Of a DNA stretch of 57,712 nucleotides, positions 11,701 to 23,200 are shown piece by piece. The DNA is from Gnetum montanum (taxonomy: Eukaryota; Streptophyta; Gnetopsida; Gnetales; Gnetaceae): NCBI GenBank assembly GCA_015680685.1, contig MNCI01026595.1, positions 147,899 through 205,610 of the forward strand, given 5' to 3'. Under the pieces are notes generated by a model. That model ran no database searches. It had not been told where the DNA came from and was given only the letters and a program-made list of their open reading frames with translations. How positions within the stretch are numbered: position 1 is the stretch's first letter; every line of letters starts with the position of its first letter. The position numbers and the translations under genes were made by a program.

Positions 11701-13270
11701 TGAATGAAATAAGAGGCCAAATCTTTGGATTGGAACACAAAGTTTGGGTGATTTAAGAACTTAAAGACTAGAAAATCATCCGATAGAAAGAGGAAGGAAG
11801 ATTGTCATCAAAAGAAGAGTCAAAGGTAGAAGAATATCATAGGATGGAACTTTATGGTTAAAGAGCCATGCGATGGGTAGAATGGAGATGATCGACAAAT
11901 TATATCAAAGGGGAAGGAGATTAACAATTGAGACTAAAGGATATGCAAGTGGGTCCTCCCCATAGTAGACATTAGCCTCAGTTGCCCTTGAAAATTGTTA
12001 ACATAGGAGTTTGTGGGCCCCATAGTTAACTAATGGTTACCGCAAGTTAATACTCACACCATGAGAATTAGCCGAAGAACTTACAAGTTCAAGCAAGGCA
12101 CGACAAATGATCAAAACATAAAATCGGTAGTGAGGTGAGTCATGGGAAGTAATTGATGAAGAGAAATGAGTGTGAAATGGAATTCCTAATGTTTGTCACA
12201 TGAAATCCATTGTGAAGTGTGTGATTAAGTGACTCAGTAGGAGCCATCCTCAATTCAGACCCAAAACCAACCACACTCAGTGATATCGTAGTAACATATA
12301 AAGACTTAGTCCATCCCCTTGAGGCACAAGAATGTCCCACAATAAATACCATTCCAACACAAGTGAGATAGAGAAAGTGAAAAAGGGCTATAGTTAGAGG
12401 GGAAAAAAGAAGTCCCATAACGAGTGCTTGTATTCTGTTAGAGGTGGTCTAAGGGGTGTGCTTTGAATTCCCATGTGTTTTTTTTTTTTGTTTCTTTTTT
12501 TTTAATGGGAACCACACCATGCAAAGACCCATGCATTTTNGTTTCTTTTTTTTTAATGGGAACCACACCATGCAAAGACCCATGAATTTTCGCATGCATT
12601 TGGTCCAAGGGATGTGCTTTGAATCCTCATTTTTTTTTTTTTTTTTTTGAATGATGAGGACCACACCATGCAAGGACAAATGACCAATGAACTTCCTATT
12701 ATGGGAGGATATTGGAGTGGTAAGAAGTCCATGAGGACACTCTTGTAGATAAGGGAATAGAAAAGTACAAAGAATGTTGCATTTCCCTTGAAGTCGCACC
12801 ATGTTCAAACCATTGGGTCCTCCTCAAGTCTGAAAACTACACAAGTCACAAATTAATTAAAGTTGTTTTTAATGGAAAAGGGATTGCATGTTTCCAAAAT
12901 AAGGAAAACCATGGAGTGGGTGGATGGGTGGATGACATGGACTCACTTCCTATTAAATGAAATGAAAGTATAATGTGAATTCCTGGAATAGAAATGCAAA
13001 GGCAAGAACTAGATATAAGAGGCAAACCATAATATGCGCCATCACAAGGAGGAACAACTACACTAGTACATCCTCTAACAATAAAACAGCTTATTAATGA
13101 GAAGTAGAAAACAACTAAAAGATAAGTACATATGTACATATAGAAATAAATAAATAAATAAAAAGTAAGTAAGAATGGTCAAACATAAGGACGATGTTGT
13201 AAAACAAAAAGGTGTAAAAAAAACTTTCAAAAATAACTGAGGAGCCAATAGATGTTGTTAGCATGGATGA
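11700..13270 (-). other. Conserved 3' non-coding block of E1
   Basis: No gene is seen. The block matches on the reverse strand the post-integrase regions of the other elements (5990-6900, 23830-24560, 48000-48790). It includes the CATGGTGTGGTT motif and the ACTTGCATATCC/GGGCCCAC block. A polypurine motif, read on minus as CTTAGTCATGGGGGAGA at about 13287-13271, marks its upstream end. Poly-T tracts lie near 12479-12510 and 12630-12648. The N at 12540 is flanked by a 50-base direct duplication. Confidence 0.6.
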
Positions 13271-13279
13271 TGATCTCCC

Positions 13280-14490
13280 CCATGACTAAGCTGGGAGGAG
13301 GAGACCCAGAAAATGGAATGAGGATGATTGTGCGATGAGAGGGTGATGATACTGGTTCGATGGAGTTCATGGAAGGGTTTTAATTGTTGCATATTGACTA
13401 ACTGTGTTTTCATGGGATCCTCATGTTTGTGTATAAGTAGGGGCCTAGATGGAACGGTTTGGGAAACANTGTTTGTGTATAAGTAGGGGCCTAGATGGAA
13501 CGGTTTGGGAAACAATATAAGGTCCCTCCCAAAATGTTTGAAACTTAGTACATTGTGGTACATGTGTGGGGTTCTAGTAGAGTACCTTATCTCCACGTTG
13601 AAATGTTATATTTTGAATCATAAGATCATGACGTTTTTTACTATATGCCTTGTGTATTTCATTTGATGATTGGGCTACTAGTCAGTTCTCATCTAGCACA
13701 TTCAAGTTGATGAGTCATTCTTATTGTGCTAGTGATAGGTAAAGACCCAAGGCATTGGCAGTAAATAGTGTTCGAAGTTCTGCTTGAATTGGTAGTTTTG
13801 ATAATTTCCTATATACTAACTCGTAAGGAGAGTAGCCTATAGAAAGTTCTGCGTGAATTGGTAGTTTTGTGCTCTAATGCCTCCTATATTTGCTAATAGT
13901 CCTAGTTAGGATCTTTGTAATCTCCCTATTTGTGACTTCAAGTTTCCCATTGGCTTGGGGTGATAGGGTGTTGTAAATTTATGTTTGACCCCCAAGTGCT
14001 ACATGAGTTTACAAAAGGCATTTCCCATGAAGTGAGTGTCATTATCTGAAATGAGTGCACGTGGCACCCCAAATTTGTTCACGATTTGTTGTTGGAAAAA
14101 CCATGATGCTATGGTTGAGGAACAGTCAGTGACGATTGCCGCCTCTGCCCACTTGGTATAATAGTCTACTACGACGATGATATATGCCTTCTCATTGGAC
14201 ATGGGTGCAATAGGGCCCATGAAGTCAATGCCTCAAATATCGAAGGGTTCTAATGGCTGGATCCACTATTGAGGTCCCTCCATTCGTGCTATCATCCCAC
14301 CATCTCTTTGACATCATTCATAGGAGCAAATAAACCATTGAGCATCTCTGAAGAGTGTAGGCCAGTAATATCTTGCAAGCAAGATTTTAATGGTTGTGTG
14401 TTGTACAACATAATGGCCCTCATGAGCATCTTGAAGGATGTGTAGTTTATCCTCATCAAGGATGCACCATCAAACCAAGCCATCTACACA
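13280..14490 (-). pseudogene. Integrase of E1, decayed
   Basis: The minus strand encodes the remains of a Ty3/gypsy integrase. The zinc-binding part near 14483-14290 is scrambled between frames. The catalytic core at 14220-13999 is clear: IIVVVDYYTKWAEA followed by FGVPRALISDNDTHF, which hold the first two acidic residues (VVDYYTKW is adjacent to the first, SDN holds the second). The third acidic residue falls in a broken stretch near 13950-13900. C-terminal sequence up to 13290 matches the integrase tail of the other elements (VNMQQLKPFHEL near 13390). A 45-base duplication around the N at 13469 lies in this tail. It is non-functional. Confidence 0.75.
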
Positions 14491-16240
14491 CACCTTATAA
14501 AGGTGTCTATTGATTTCCATGAAGTGTTTGGCCTTATGAAGAAACTGTTGCTTCTTCCAATGATCCCACTCCTTTGGCAATTCTTGTGTTAAGAGATAAG
14601 TAAAGATGTCACTAAACAAAGTTGATCTTATGGGTGTTTCCTTGGCAATTACTCTAGCAAAGAGGAGTTCATCTGGAAATTGGTCGGAGAGCAACTCCTC
14701 CTCCTCTATGCTGCCCCATCGTAACCTAGATAAGTGGTCAACAACCACATTCTCAGTTTCCTTTTTTTCCACCATAGTAAGGTCAAATTCCTGAAGGGTC
14801 ACGAGCCACCATATGATACGGGAACTTACCGTTCATTTATTCATAAGGAATCAGATGGCACTGTGGCTAGTATGTATAAACACCTTGTATCTGAGCACAT
14901 AGTGTCAAAACTTTTCCAAGGCGAACACCACCGCCATCAATTCCTTTTCAGTGGTGGTGTAATTAAGCCAAGCATCCACAATGCTTTGGCTTGCACAGTG
15001 GATGTAATATGGACATCGCTGGTCATCTAACTATGTGGGCATGACTTCCAATGCATAATTAGATGCATCTATCATGATGTGAAATGGACTAGATTAATCG
15101 GCTGCCTATAGAACTAGAGTCTCTATGAGTTTTTGTTTTAGTGTTTGGGATGTAGACTCACATTTCCTAGTCAAGACAAATGGAGCATCCTTTTTTGTTA
15201 GTTCCACCAATGGCTTAGCGATCTTCAAGAAATTCTCGATGAGGCATCAATAATAACCAGTGTGTCCAAGGAATGACCAAACATCTTTTACAGTGCTTGG
15301 TTGACTGGTGATTCCTTGGATGATTCTAATTTTTTCAGGGTTTACACCAATCCCTACTTGTGAAATTCGATGCCCTAGAACAATTCCCTCTTAGACCATC
15401 AAGTGACTCTTTTGCCAGTTAAGCCATAAATTTGTTTCCACGCATCTTTTAAAACTTGCTCAAAGTAGTCCAAGGCTTGTTCAAATGTTGCTCCATAGGT
15501 AGATAATTCATCAATGAAAAATTTTACCCCATTTCCAATTTGTTGCTGAAAGATGCTGAGGATGAGGCATTGAAAAGTTGCAAGTGCATTACATAGGCCA
15601 AAGGGCATCTTCTTATATGTAAAAGTACCCCAGGGACTTGTAAATTTTGTCTTATCTTGATCCTTGGGTGCGATCTAGATTTGGTTATAGCCACTATAAC
15701 CATCCAAAAAGCTATTGTAGCAATGCCTCAAAATGGTATCCAATACTTGATCCACAAACGAAAGTGGGAAGTGGTCCTTAAATGTTTCCATATTTAGTAG
15801 TCGAAAATCTATACAGAATCTCCATTTTCCATCCTTCTTTGGCACTATAATGAGTAGGTTAATCCATTCGCTATTTGTAATGGAATAAATGAACCCTGCT
15901 TTCAGCAATTGCTCAAGTTCATCCTTGGTGATCTACTTCAGTTTGGGGTTCAATTGTTTTTGTAGCTATCGTTGTGGCTTCATGGAGGGGTCGATATAGA
16001 TCTGATGTTGGCATACCCTAGGGTCAACTCCTATTAGTTCAGGATATGATAATGTGAAAGCATCCACCTGCTTGTTCACCATATTTAGCAATCTCTTCTT
16101 TTGTTTAGGAGCAAGAGTGGCATTGATGATTACCAGCTTGCTATTCTGCAATAATGCATACTCTAGATTGGTTGGTAATACTTTCAGTTCCAAGGACTCT
16201 TGTCTAAAGCTTTCAGGGATCTGTAGCTTTCCCTAATCAT
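14470..16240 (-). pseudogene. Reverse transcriptase and RNase H of E1, decayed
   Basis: In minus-strand order: an RT-upstream linker (MELKVLPTNLEYALLQNSKL, 16193 onward) ending in the conserved DPRVCQH; RT at 15908-15675 with PKKDGKWRFCIDFRLLN, KDHFPLSFVDQVLD and DGYSGYNQI; FGLCNALATFQ at 15600; then the catalytic box, which reads FFIDELSTYG (about 15521-15492) where FxDDF is expected, so the second Asp is Glu. RNase H follows, with an intact DASNYA near 15060 and the typical end LQEFDLTMVEKKETENVVVDHLSRL (14802-14730). Stops break the frame several times. The KDHFPL and DGYSGYNQI motifs are those of Athila/Tat elements. It is non-functional. Confidence 0.85.
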
Positions 16241-16399
16241 CATTGTCATTAACAGTGGATACTTGTTGATGGACCTTTTCCAGTTCATCCATGCTTTCCA
16301 TATAGGCACATACAAGGCCCTCATATGATTCCATGTATAGAGTGCTGCTATCAGGGTTAGCAGTTAGCCACTGGGTGCCTTCTTGATTAGTGGTTGCTA

Positions 16400-17010
16400 C
16401 ATACAAACATCGCTAAACATGGGCTTCTTTAGCATACCAACCGCATGCTTGAATGGATGCATGCTTAACAAACCAAAGTTGTTGCACACAGTTGCACCCA
16501 AAGTCACTGTACGCAATGCATGGGATGCGCTTCTTCTCAATCTTTCCGAAAGGATTTTCTTTTGAAATTTCAAGTCAAACATCTCGGAGTCCCAATCGTG
16601 CATCCACCGTGCTGAGCCAGGCTCTTCCCATTATGATCAAAAAATTCCCCTTGCAATTATCAACATGGATGACCAAGAAGTTAGCAGGATAGGACCATTC
16701 ACAAATGGTGGTCACAATATCTACTACCAATCCTAAGGGAACAGTTATGAATTGGTTTTCCAACTTGAGTTGAATGCTACTTTTCTTCATCAGGGGCAAG
16801 TTCCAAGTCTTTTACACATCGTGTGAAATCAAATTGATGTCTGACCCCAAATCTAAGAGATCTTTGCATGGCTCGTTTCTTGCCACTTAAAGGTATTGAG
16901 GGGACTTCCTAGATTACTCAATTTTTGAGGAAGATGACCTGCCTTTATCTAGTCAATCACAATGTTTGTTAGCATGAAGGTTTGTACTTTGGAGGGTGTT
17001 TGGATTGAAG
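16400..17010 (-). pseudogene. Aspartic protease region of E1, decayed
   Basis: The minus strand has a retropepsin-like domain. The active-site stretch near 16860-16820 reads LLDLGSDINLIS, the D-L-G form usual in Athila. Downstream come VDIVTTICEWSYPANFLVIHVDNCKGNF and IIMGRAWLSTVDARLGL (16740-16580), the same order as in the other elements of the window. A second segment at 16603-16397 continues toward RT. Short deletions and stops interrupt the frame. Confidence 0.7.
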
Positions 17011-17139
17011 GTTGCTCGAAGGGTTGAACGATGGAGGCGATTGGAGGTTTAGAGGCACTGGCCACAGGTGAATGTGAAGGTATGTTTGGGATATTGGGCC
17101 AAAAAAAAGGGCATTTCCGTGGTTTTGATTCTGGTCCAC

Positions 17140-19118
17140 TTAGCTGAGAAGCTGGTTGTAAGTTGATAGCCCTCGTGGCATTATGTTGTTGTGGCTATGG
17201 TGGTATTTCTCCCTGCATAGGTGGAGCAAGAGATAGCTGAGTGGAGGGCTAATAAGTAAGTATGGTAGGAGAAGGTGATGGAGGATAGTATAAATGTAGG
17301 TTCTCCCCCCTAGGTGATGGATACTATGTTTGAAAGTATTCTGGGGGATAGTAATGATTTTGAAATGGCACATGACTATTAGAGTCCTATGGGAAGACTG
17401 GTTACTTAACATGGTACCCATAAGGATCCAACTACCAGTAAGGGTACTGCTACCTTGGAGGTGGCATTCCCCATGATTGTGGATGCTGCCATTGCTAGTA
17501 ATACTCACAAGGTTGTCGTGGTCCTCCACCTAGATAATATCCCTATTGTTGGTGGAATTGCCTGGGATTTCCTTGTGGATAAGGCAGTATTCGGGGTGTT
17601 TTCCTTTTTGCCAAGCAAGGATTCAACATATACACCCCAATCTTTTGTAAATGTGACACAACAAGACAACACCCCTTAGGATGTTTGTACTAGCATATGT
17701 CACATCCATCATCCTCCTCTGTGTCAGAGTCTGCAACCCATTCTACCGCAGCAACTTTGCCCTTACCTTTATGGTAGGCATGTTCAGCTTCTCTTCTCCT
17801 ATGTCGATCTCGATCATTACTTCGCTCTGTGCATTTCTCCATGATTTTCAGGATACTTTGGAACCTTTCATTCAAAGAATCCTACATCTTGTCAACCTTG
17901 GCCAAGATTTCAGAAGCAAATTTTTGTATCGGTAAGGTTTTTTTGTTCACCGCTGTGTCCAATGGTGATTCCTCCTCATCTTCACAAAATTGGACCTCCT
18001 TCTTTTAGATGGAAGGGTCTTGATTATATTCTTTTATGCTTTCCTTTTTCCTTAGTTCCCCCTCTTTTTGGCTACTTGCTTAATTAGACATTGTAGTTCA
18101 TGGGCTCTTAACTCAAATATCCACCCCTAAGCATAAATGCCAAGGGTCTTTCTTGTTTCAAAGCGAAGCCCATCTATGATATGGCAGAGTTGTTCCCATT
18201 GAGAGTAGCCATGGCCAAGGCATCGATGTAACAATGAGTAATATCTACCAATGGCTGCATCCAAGGGTTCATGACCACCTTGCTTCCATCCTTGGATTTG
18301 TCATCTCAAATTAGACACTCTAGAGTAGGTTTGGTATTTATCATTGAAAATTTCTAGCATCGTACTCCATTATCTAATTGATTCTGGTTCCAAAGATCAA
18401 TACCAACTTTCCGCTTCCTTGATGAGTGTTCAAGGGAACAGTTTGAGTTTCTACCAATCATTGTCTATATATTCTATAGGGTGCAAGCATCAGGAAATGT
18501 TTGCAAGTCACTATGTGGATCACAATTATATCCCCCTTCAAATTTGGGGATGTTGTTCATGTCAAGGCGCTTGATCCAACTATCTTTTAAGTGCCTACTT
18601 GGTATTTGAACCACCTCAACTATGTTAAACATGCTTCAAGTAGCCAAGACAGGTTCATCCGAGTCATAGTCCTATTGATGGCCATGATGTCTGTGACGAT
18701 TTTAGCTACCTATCCTTTCTTGATGATGAGACTCACATGATTGGTCATGCTTTTTCTCATGTCATCCTTGTCGATCCTTGTGATCCTATCGGTCTTTTCG
18801 ATCACCATCATACCGATCCTTCCTACTACAGTTGTGATTGAAGTTAGAACCTAGTGAAGACAAAGTATAATGAGAAGATGAAGAAGAGGGAGGAGAATTG
18901 CCACCACCCCGATGTTGATCTCCTCCTCTGCTATGATGATGACCCCTGATCTTAACGTTCATCTTTCCCTTTGCCACGATCTTTCTTGTGCGATCCCCCA
19001 TCATCCTAGGGCTCTTGGTCGCTTGATTGTTTACTTTGAATGATGGACTAAATGATCTAATGCATTGGAGGAGGTTCAATCGAATGGGAATCATGAAAAA
19101 TAGGTTCCTCATCATCAT
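17140..19118 (-). pseudogene. Gag of E1, decayed
   Basis: The minus strand carries gag pieces in order. A His, Arg and Gly rich N-terminal part lies at 19118-18786 (HHHSRGGDQHRGGGNSPPSS). The capsid-like part at about 18560-18060 matches the better preserved frame in E2 at 21481-21792. A basic linker is followed by the knuckle near 17705-17660, read CDIC then HPKGCC with a stop between, a decayed CX2CX3HX4C finger like that of Athila gag. A Pro and Gln rich tail at 17529-17140 leads to protease. The gag start and the primer site are missing; the sequence goes straight from gag to an LTR fragment at 19122. Confidence 0.7.
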
Positions 19119-19121
19119 GCA

Positions 19122-19339
19122 GGTCCTACAAAAATAAACTGCAAGAGCCTCGCTACAACTACCAAAAACATGCTATAAATGTTGCATGTGTGCACATATT
19201 TATAGCGGAAGACAAACTCTACATTAACAAGGTCGCGTTAATGCATAAATGGATGTGTCAACAGGGTTACATCACCGTGGCTGCATCAACGAGGCACCAT
19301 TGACGTGGCCTAGTCGACGCATCAATTGAACACTTCATT
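19122..19339 (-). repeat. 5' LTR remnant of E1 (U3 type C, truncated)
   Basis: The reverse strand matches the first part of the LTR at 7127-8000 (for example the TATAGCGGAAGA block at 19201 and 7883, and CGACGCATCAA near the end). It begins with TGAAGTGTTCAATTG at 19339; the leading TGA is lost or displaced by the E2 insertion. R-U5 and the primer site are deleted, so E1 could not have been copied after this change. Confidence 0.75.
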
Positions 19340-19341
19340 AA

Positions 19342-20186
19342 TGATGAGACGTGATATCAGGTCGTCCCCTACAATATCGCGTACATGATATCATAGTGCA
19401 CCGTCATATCTATAAATAAGAGGCTACTCTCCCTTGTTTCCTCATCCTAGGCTAGAAGTAGGGAAACTCTGGCAGATTGATCACTCCAAAGATAGAATAT
19501 TTTCCATGTGCCCGCAGTAGGAGTCCTAAAGTGAACGGATCTTTATTCGAGCAACATTATACCTAAACACAAGTCGTGTACGGCAATAAAGACAAACTTC
19601 CTGGATAAACCTTGCAGTGCATGGAATAGGATTTTATTTAATGATATTTATTGCTTTCTCTCTCACCCTTATCTCCTAGTAATGTGGAATGAGTACAACT
19701 TGATTACAAGCATTTAAGGATGTGTACGGATAATCAAGGAACGGATGCTCATCGCACTTAGGCTAGATTAGATTCTCTTACCCTTTCCTCCTAGTTAAGT
19801 GCCTCAGTACGACCACTTCGAGCACGTGCATTACACGTGGTGATCCCAGCAACAATTAGCGTTTGGTAACCACGGTTGCATCGGTTCAGGGTGTGTACGG
19901 TAACGCTAGGTAATTTAGACTTAGTTCCTTAGTTAGAGTTAGTAATTAGTTTCTCAACCCTTCACCTCAATAGCATAGGAGATAAAACATAAAAACTATA
20001 AAAATCATATACCTCAGACTTAACCATACACCGTGAGAACTACAAGTAAGTCTGGGAAGACAACAAATGATTAACCCTAAGTGTTCCATGGGGCATGTAG
20101 GCACTTAGTCTATGGAGTTTGACTGAATCGTGTGTGCTACGCTCATATTCGTATGGTTGAGTGTAGGGTTATCTCGCCACTCATCA
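19342..20186 (+). repeat. 5' LTR of E2, U3 type B
   Basis: It starts TGATGAGACG and ends GCCACTCATCA. The TATA box TATAAATAAG is at 19411-19420 and the polyadenylation signal AATAAA at 19585-19590. U3 holds several GATATC-type palindromes (ATATCGCG, TGATATCA). R-U5 is closely similar to the type A LTR at 40239-41331. It is 845 bases long, against about 860 known bases of the 3' copy. Confidence 0.9.
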
Positions 20187-20187
20187 T

Positions 20188-20205
20188 TGGCACTGTTTTC
20201 GGGGA
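20188..20205 (+). promoter_or_regulatory. Primer-binding site of E2, tRNA-Asp type
   Basis: TGGCACTGTTTTCGGGGA follows the LTR end after one base. It is a decayed form of TGGCGCCGTTGTCGGGGA, which is intact at 33267-33284 and is the primer site used by Athila elements. Confidence 0.8.
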
Positions 20206-20329
20206 CTAAGTGTTTGTGCGCTGAATAGAACATACGATATCACTCACATCGTTGGGAGCCTAAACGAACCTTCGGGTTAATCAAATAAGAAAAATTATAT
20301 AACGGTAAAATTAGCATACCTATAAGACA

Positions 20330-22290
20330 TCATGTCTTCTTCTTCTTCTCACAAGAGCACTTCACCTAGGGATAGTACAAAGAATAGTCGGCAATCAAAA
20401 ACACAACCTAAAATAGCCAGTTCCTCAGCAATATAGGATGGAATATACTCATCCTGATGAGTATATTCCTGATTTTACTTTTATCTTCCATCAAGATGAA
20501 CAGATGCACTAGAGAGATCTGCATGGTAACATAGTGTTACTCCCAGATCGGGCAGTCCCTAACATGCTTCTCCGTGCTTTAGCACAAATCAGCATGACAA
20601 AATTTTACGTTGAATACGTTGTAGTAGAGTTTGACTCAAGGGATTATTATCCCATAGAAGCACAACGTATGAGGGACTAAAGGTAGGAGAGCCAACATAC
20701 CTTGTTGAAGGGAAAAGGCCCGCACGTCCTTAGCAAAATAAGAGATGGTGAACCCATTATGATGGGTTCTCTAACAAATGATGTTCCCCCTCCTAATGAT
20801 GGTGAGGAGGTTTGGTATCAGAACCTACAATCCACGATACACAACCCTGTTCTGATCCCCATGAACACCAACTGTTCACAGAGGAAACAACAACTCATAA
20901 TAAGGACAGGAACTTAGATCGTCACCACGATCGAGGCTGTAGCAACCAAAGAGAAGGTAATAATCATCACCATGGTGATGGTTCTCCTTCCTCTTCTCCT
21001 TCATCTCATCACTCACCCTCTCCTTCCACATCTGGGCGCAACCATCATGAGCATAATGGAGAGGATAAAGGTAAGAAAAATGAGAGACCTCAACAAGAGA
21101 GTTCAGAGAGAGGATAAGGGCATGAATGAAGGGAAAGTAGGGAATAACGAAGACATCATAGGCGTCATGAAAGAGACGATCATGAAGAACCCCTACTTGC
21201 AACCCGAAGTATGCTTGACATAACGGAGGCTGTTAAAATTACCACAAGGCATTTAAAAGATAGTCGGATCAAACACTTAGACATGAACAACATCCCATGA
21301 TTTGAAGGGGGATACAACGCTGATCCACAACATCATTTATAGGCATTCCACAATGCATGTGCCTTGCAAAACATAGAGAACGAGTGGCAAAAACTTAAGT
21401 TGTTTTCAAGAAACCTCATTAAATAAGTAGAGAGTTGGTACCAGTCCTTAGAACTGGAAACCATCAGGAGGTGGAGTACGATGTTAGAACTCTTCAACGA
21501 TAAGTATCAAACATACTCCAGAGTGTCTAATTTGCGTAAGAAGATCCAAGGATGGAAGCAAGGTACTCATGAACCCTTGGATGCTACCATGGCCCACTAC
21601 TACACATTGTTACATCCTTGCCTGGGCCATGGATACGCTCAACGAGATCAACTTCACCTCATTGTTGATGGGCTAAGGCATGAAACTAGGAGAACCCTTG
21701 GGACTTATGCCCAAGGGAGACTATCAGAACTTAGAGCCCATGAAGTTCATCACTTGTTGGAACAAGTAACAAAAGAAGAAGGTGAACTATGAAAAAGAAA
21801 GAGTGAAGAAGAATACAACCATGATCCCTCCCTTCGAAAGAAGGGAGTGAAATTTTGTGATGAAGAGGATGAGTCACCACTNNNNNNNNNNNNNNNNNNN
21901 NNNNNNNNNNNNNNNNNNNNNNNNNNNNNNNNNNNNNNNNNNNNNNNNNNNNNNNNNNNNNNNNNNNNNNNNNNNNNNNNNNNNNNNNNNNNNNNNNNNN
22001 NNNNNNNNNNNNNNNNNNNNNNNNNNNNNNNNNNNNNNNNNNNNNNNNNNNNNNNNNNNNNNNNNNNNNNNNNNNATTTCTCCAAGTGACTCTATGAGTC
22101 ACACAACTTCCCAATGTTACTACCAAGTTCTGGAGTACTTTAGGATGACTCCTTCTCCTCCGGGAGGCACCCCACATACTTACCATCCTCCAACTCCATC
22201 CATACCTCTTCCACCTATTGTTCCCATACAACCTGCTCCAACAATGCAAGGGGAACTCCCTACTCAACCGCAGCAATGTAACGCTACGAG
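20330..22290 (+). pseudogene. Gag of E2, decayed, contains an assembly gap
   Basis: It begins near MSSSSSHKSTSPRDSTKN at 20333. A Pro and acidic N-terminal part, a His and Ser rich linker (about 20900-21050) and a capsid-like part follow. The capsid part keeps an open frame at 21481-21792 (MLELFNDKYQTYSRVSNLRK, then ATMAHYYTLLHPCLGHGYAQRDQ), which matches gag of E3 at 42655-42960. The 194-base gap at 21882-22075 removes the linker, and the zinc knuckle expected after it is not seen. A Pro and Thr rich tail at 22100-22290 leads to protease. Stops (for example near 21297 and 21424) make it non-functional. Confidence 0.75.
21882..22075. other. Assembly gap of 194 Ns
   Basis: A run of N inside E2 gag. 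By comparison with E3 at 43040-43560 the missing sequence should be the charged linker and the CX2CX3HX4C knuckle, which would need more than 194 bases, so the gap size is probably nominal or E2 is shortened here. Confidence 0.95.
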
Positions 22291-23200
22291 AGCCATAAAC
22301 ATTCAACCTGTTACTGGTTCTGACAACTGTAAAAAGAGAAGACCTTTCTTTAGAACCAAAAGCCCAGACAAGCTCTCACAACAAGCGGTTGAGTCTAGGT
22401 ACACTCCTCCACCATCTAACACTTCAGAGATCCCTTCAGTCCAACAGAGTTGTATGCATACAGTTATGTTAACGCATACCGTAACCGACTGGATCAAGGT
22501 AGGCCACCTTCCCAGGAAACTAACTGATCCTGGAAGTCTCTTAATATATTTACAAATCACCAGGTATGCACCACATAAATCTCTTATTGACTCAAGTTCC
22601 AGAGTCAACTTAATTTCATAAGAAATGTATCAAGCTTGTAACCTGCCCCAACTTAAGAAGAGTAACATTCAACTAGAGCTAGCACATTAGTCCATCACCA
22701 TTCCCTTAGGATTGGTGAAGGACACTGTTACCACTGTGTGTGGTTGGTCCTACCCAGCTGACTTCCTGGTGATAGAAGTTAATAGGAACAACAAAGGGGA
22801 CTTCCCAATTATAATGGGAAGGTCATGGCTAAGCACAATAGATGCGTACCTAGGGATTCATGATCTTTCCTTGGAAATTTCTAAGATAAAAATTTATGGA
22901 AAGATCAAGAAGAGGAAAGTTTCATGCATCACAGACAATGACTCATCGGGTGATGACATGGAGAAAATGCCTCCATGTAATAGGCGTGCCCTTGAAACTT
23001 TGAAACAAAGATGCCTGTATGTAGAAACCACACAAGTAGTATACACCCCGTGGTTGATAGCTACTCGAAAGAGCAACCGACAAACATGCATGGAATGAAC
23101 TGGGGAAATAACCCATGCCAACAACGGAGGCATAAACACATTGGAATATGAGCGTTGCCAACTTCTACCCCTTAATCTAAGAACATCAGTTGGGAGAAGT
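22290..23200 (+). pseudogene. Protease region of E2, decayed
   Basis: An open frame at 21857-22621 covers the gag tail and the start of protease (VMLTHTVTDWIKVGHLPRKL, about 22460-22520). It ends at the active site, which reads SLIDSSSRVNLIS. The usual D-[TSL]-G is D-S-S here, as also in E3. After a stop the domain continues at 22712-23098 with VKDTVTTVCGWSYPADFLVIEV and IIMGRSWLSTIDAYLGIHDL. The linker toward RT (RCLYVETTQVV) is present. At about 23200 the sequence jumps from the pre-RT linker straight to post-integrase sequence, so RT is absent. Confidence 0.8.

Larger units (their letters stand above)
7127..19339 (-). mobile_element. Element E1: 12.2 kb Athila/Tat-like LTR retrotransposon, decayed
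   Basis: On the minus strand the order is: 5' LTR remnant (19122-19339), gag (about 19118-17140), protease (about 17000-16400), RT (16240-15280), RNase H (15180-14470), integrase (14490-13280), conserved non-coding block (13270-11700), an accessory frame with its own promoter-like region (11700-8110), polypurine tract (8001-8016) and 3' LTR (7127-8000). The gag-protease-RT-RH-IN order is that of Ty3/gypsy. The KDHFPL RT motif and the CX2CX3HX4C-like knuckle fit Athila/Tat. It is dead throughout. Its 5' LTR is interrupted by element E2 at 19342. Among the elements here it alone carries the accessory frame. Confidence 0.8.
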
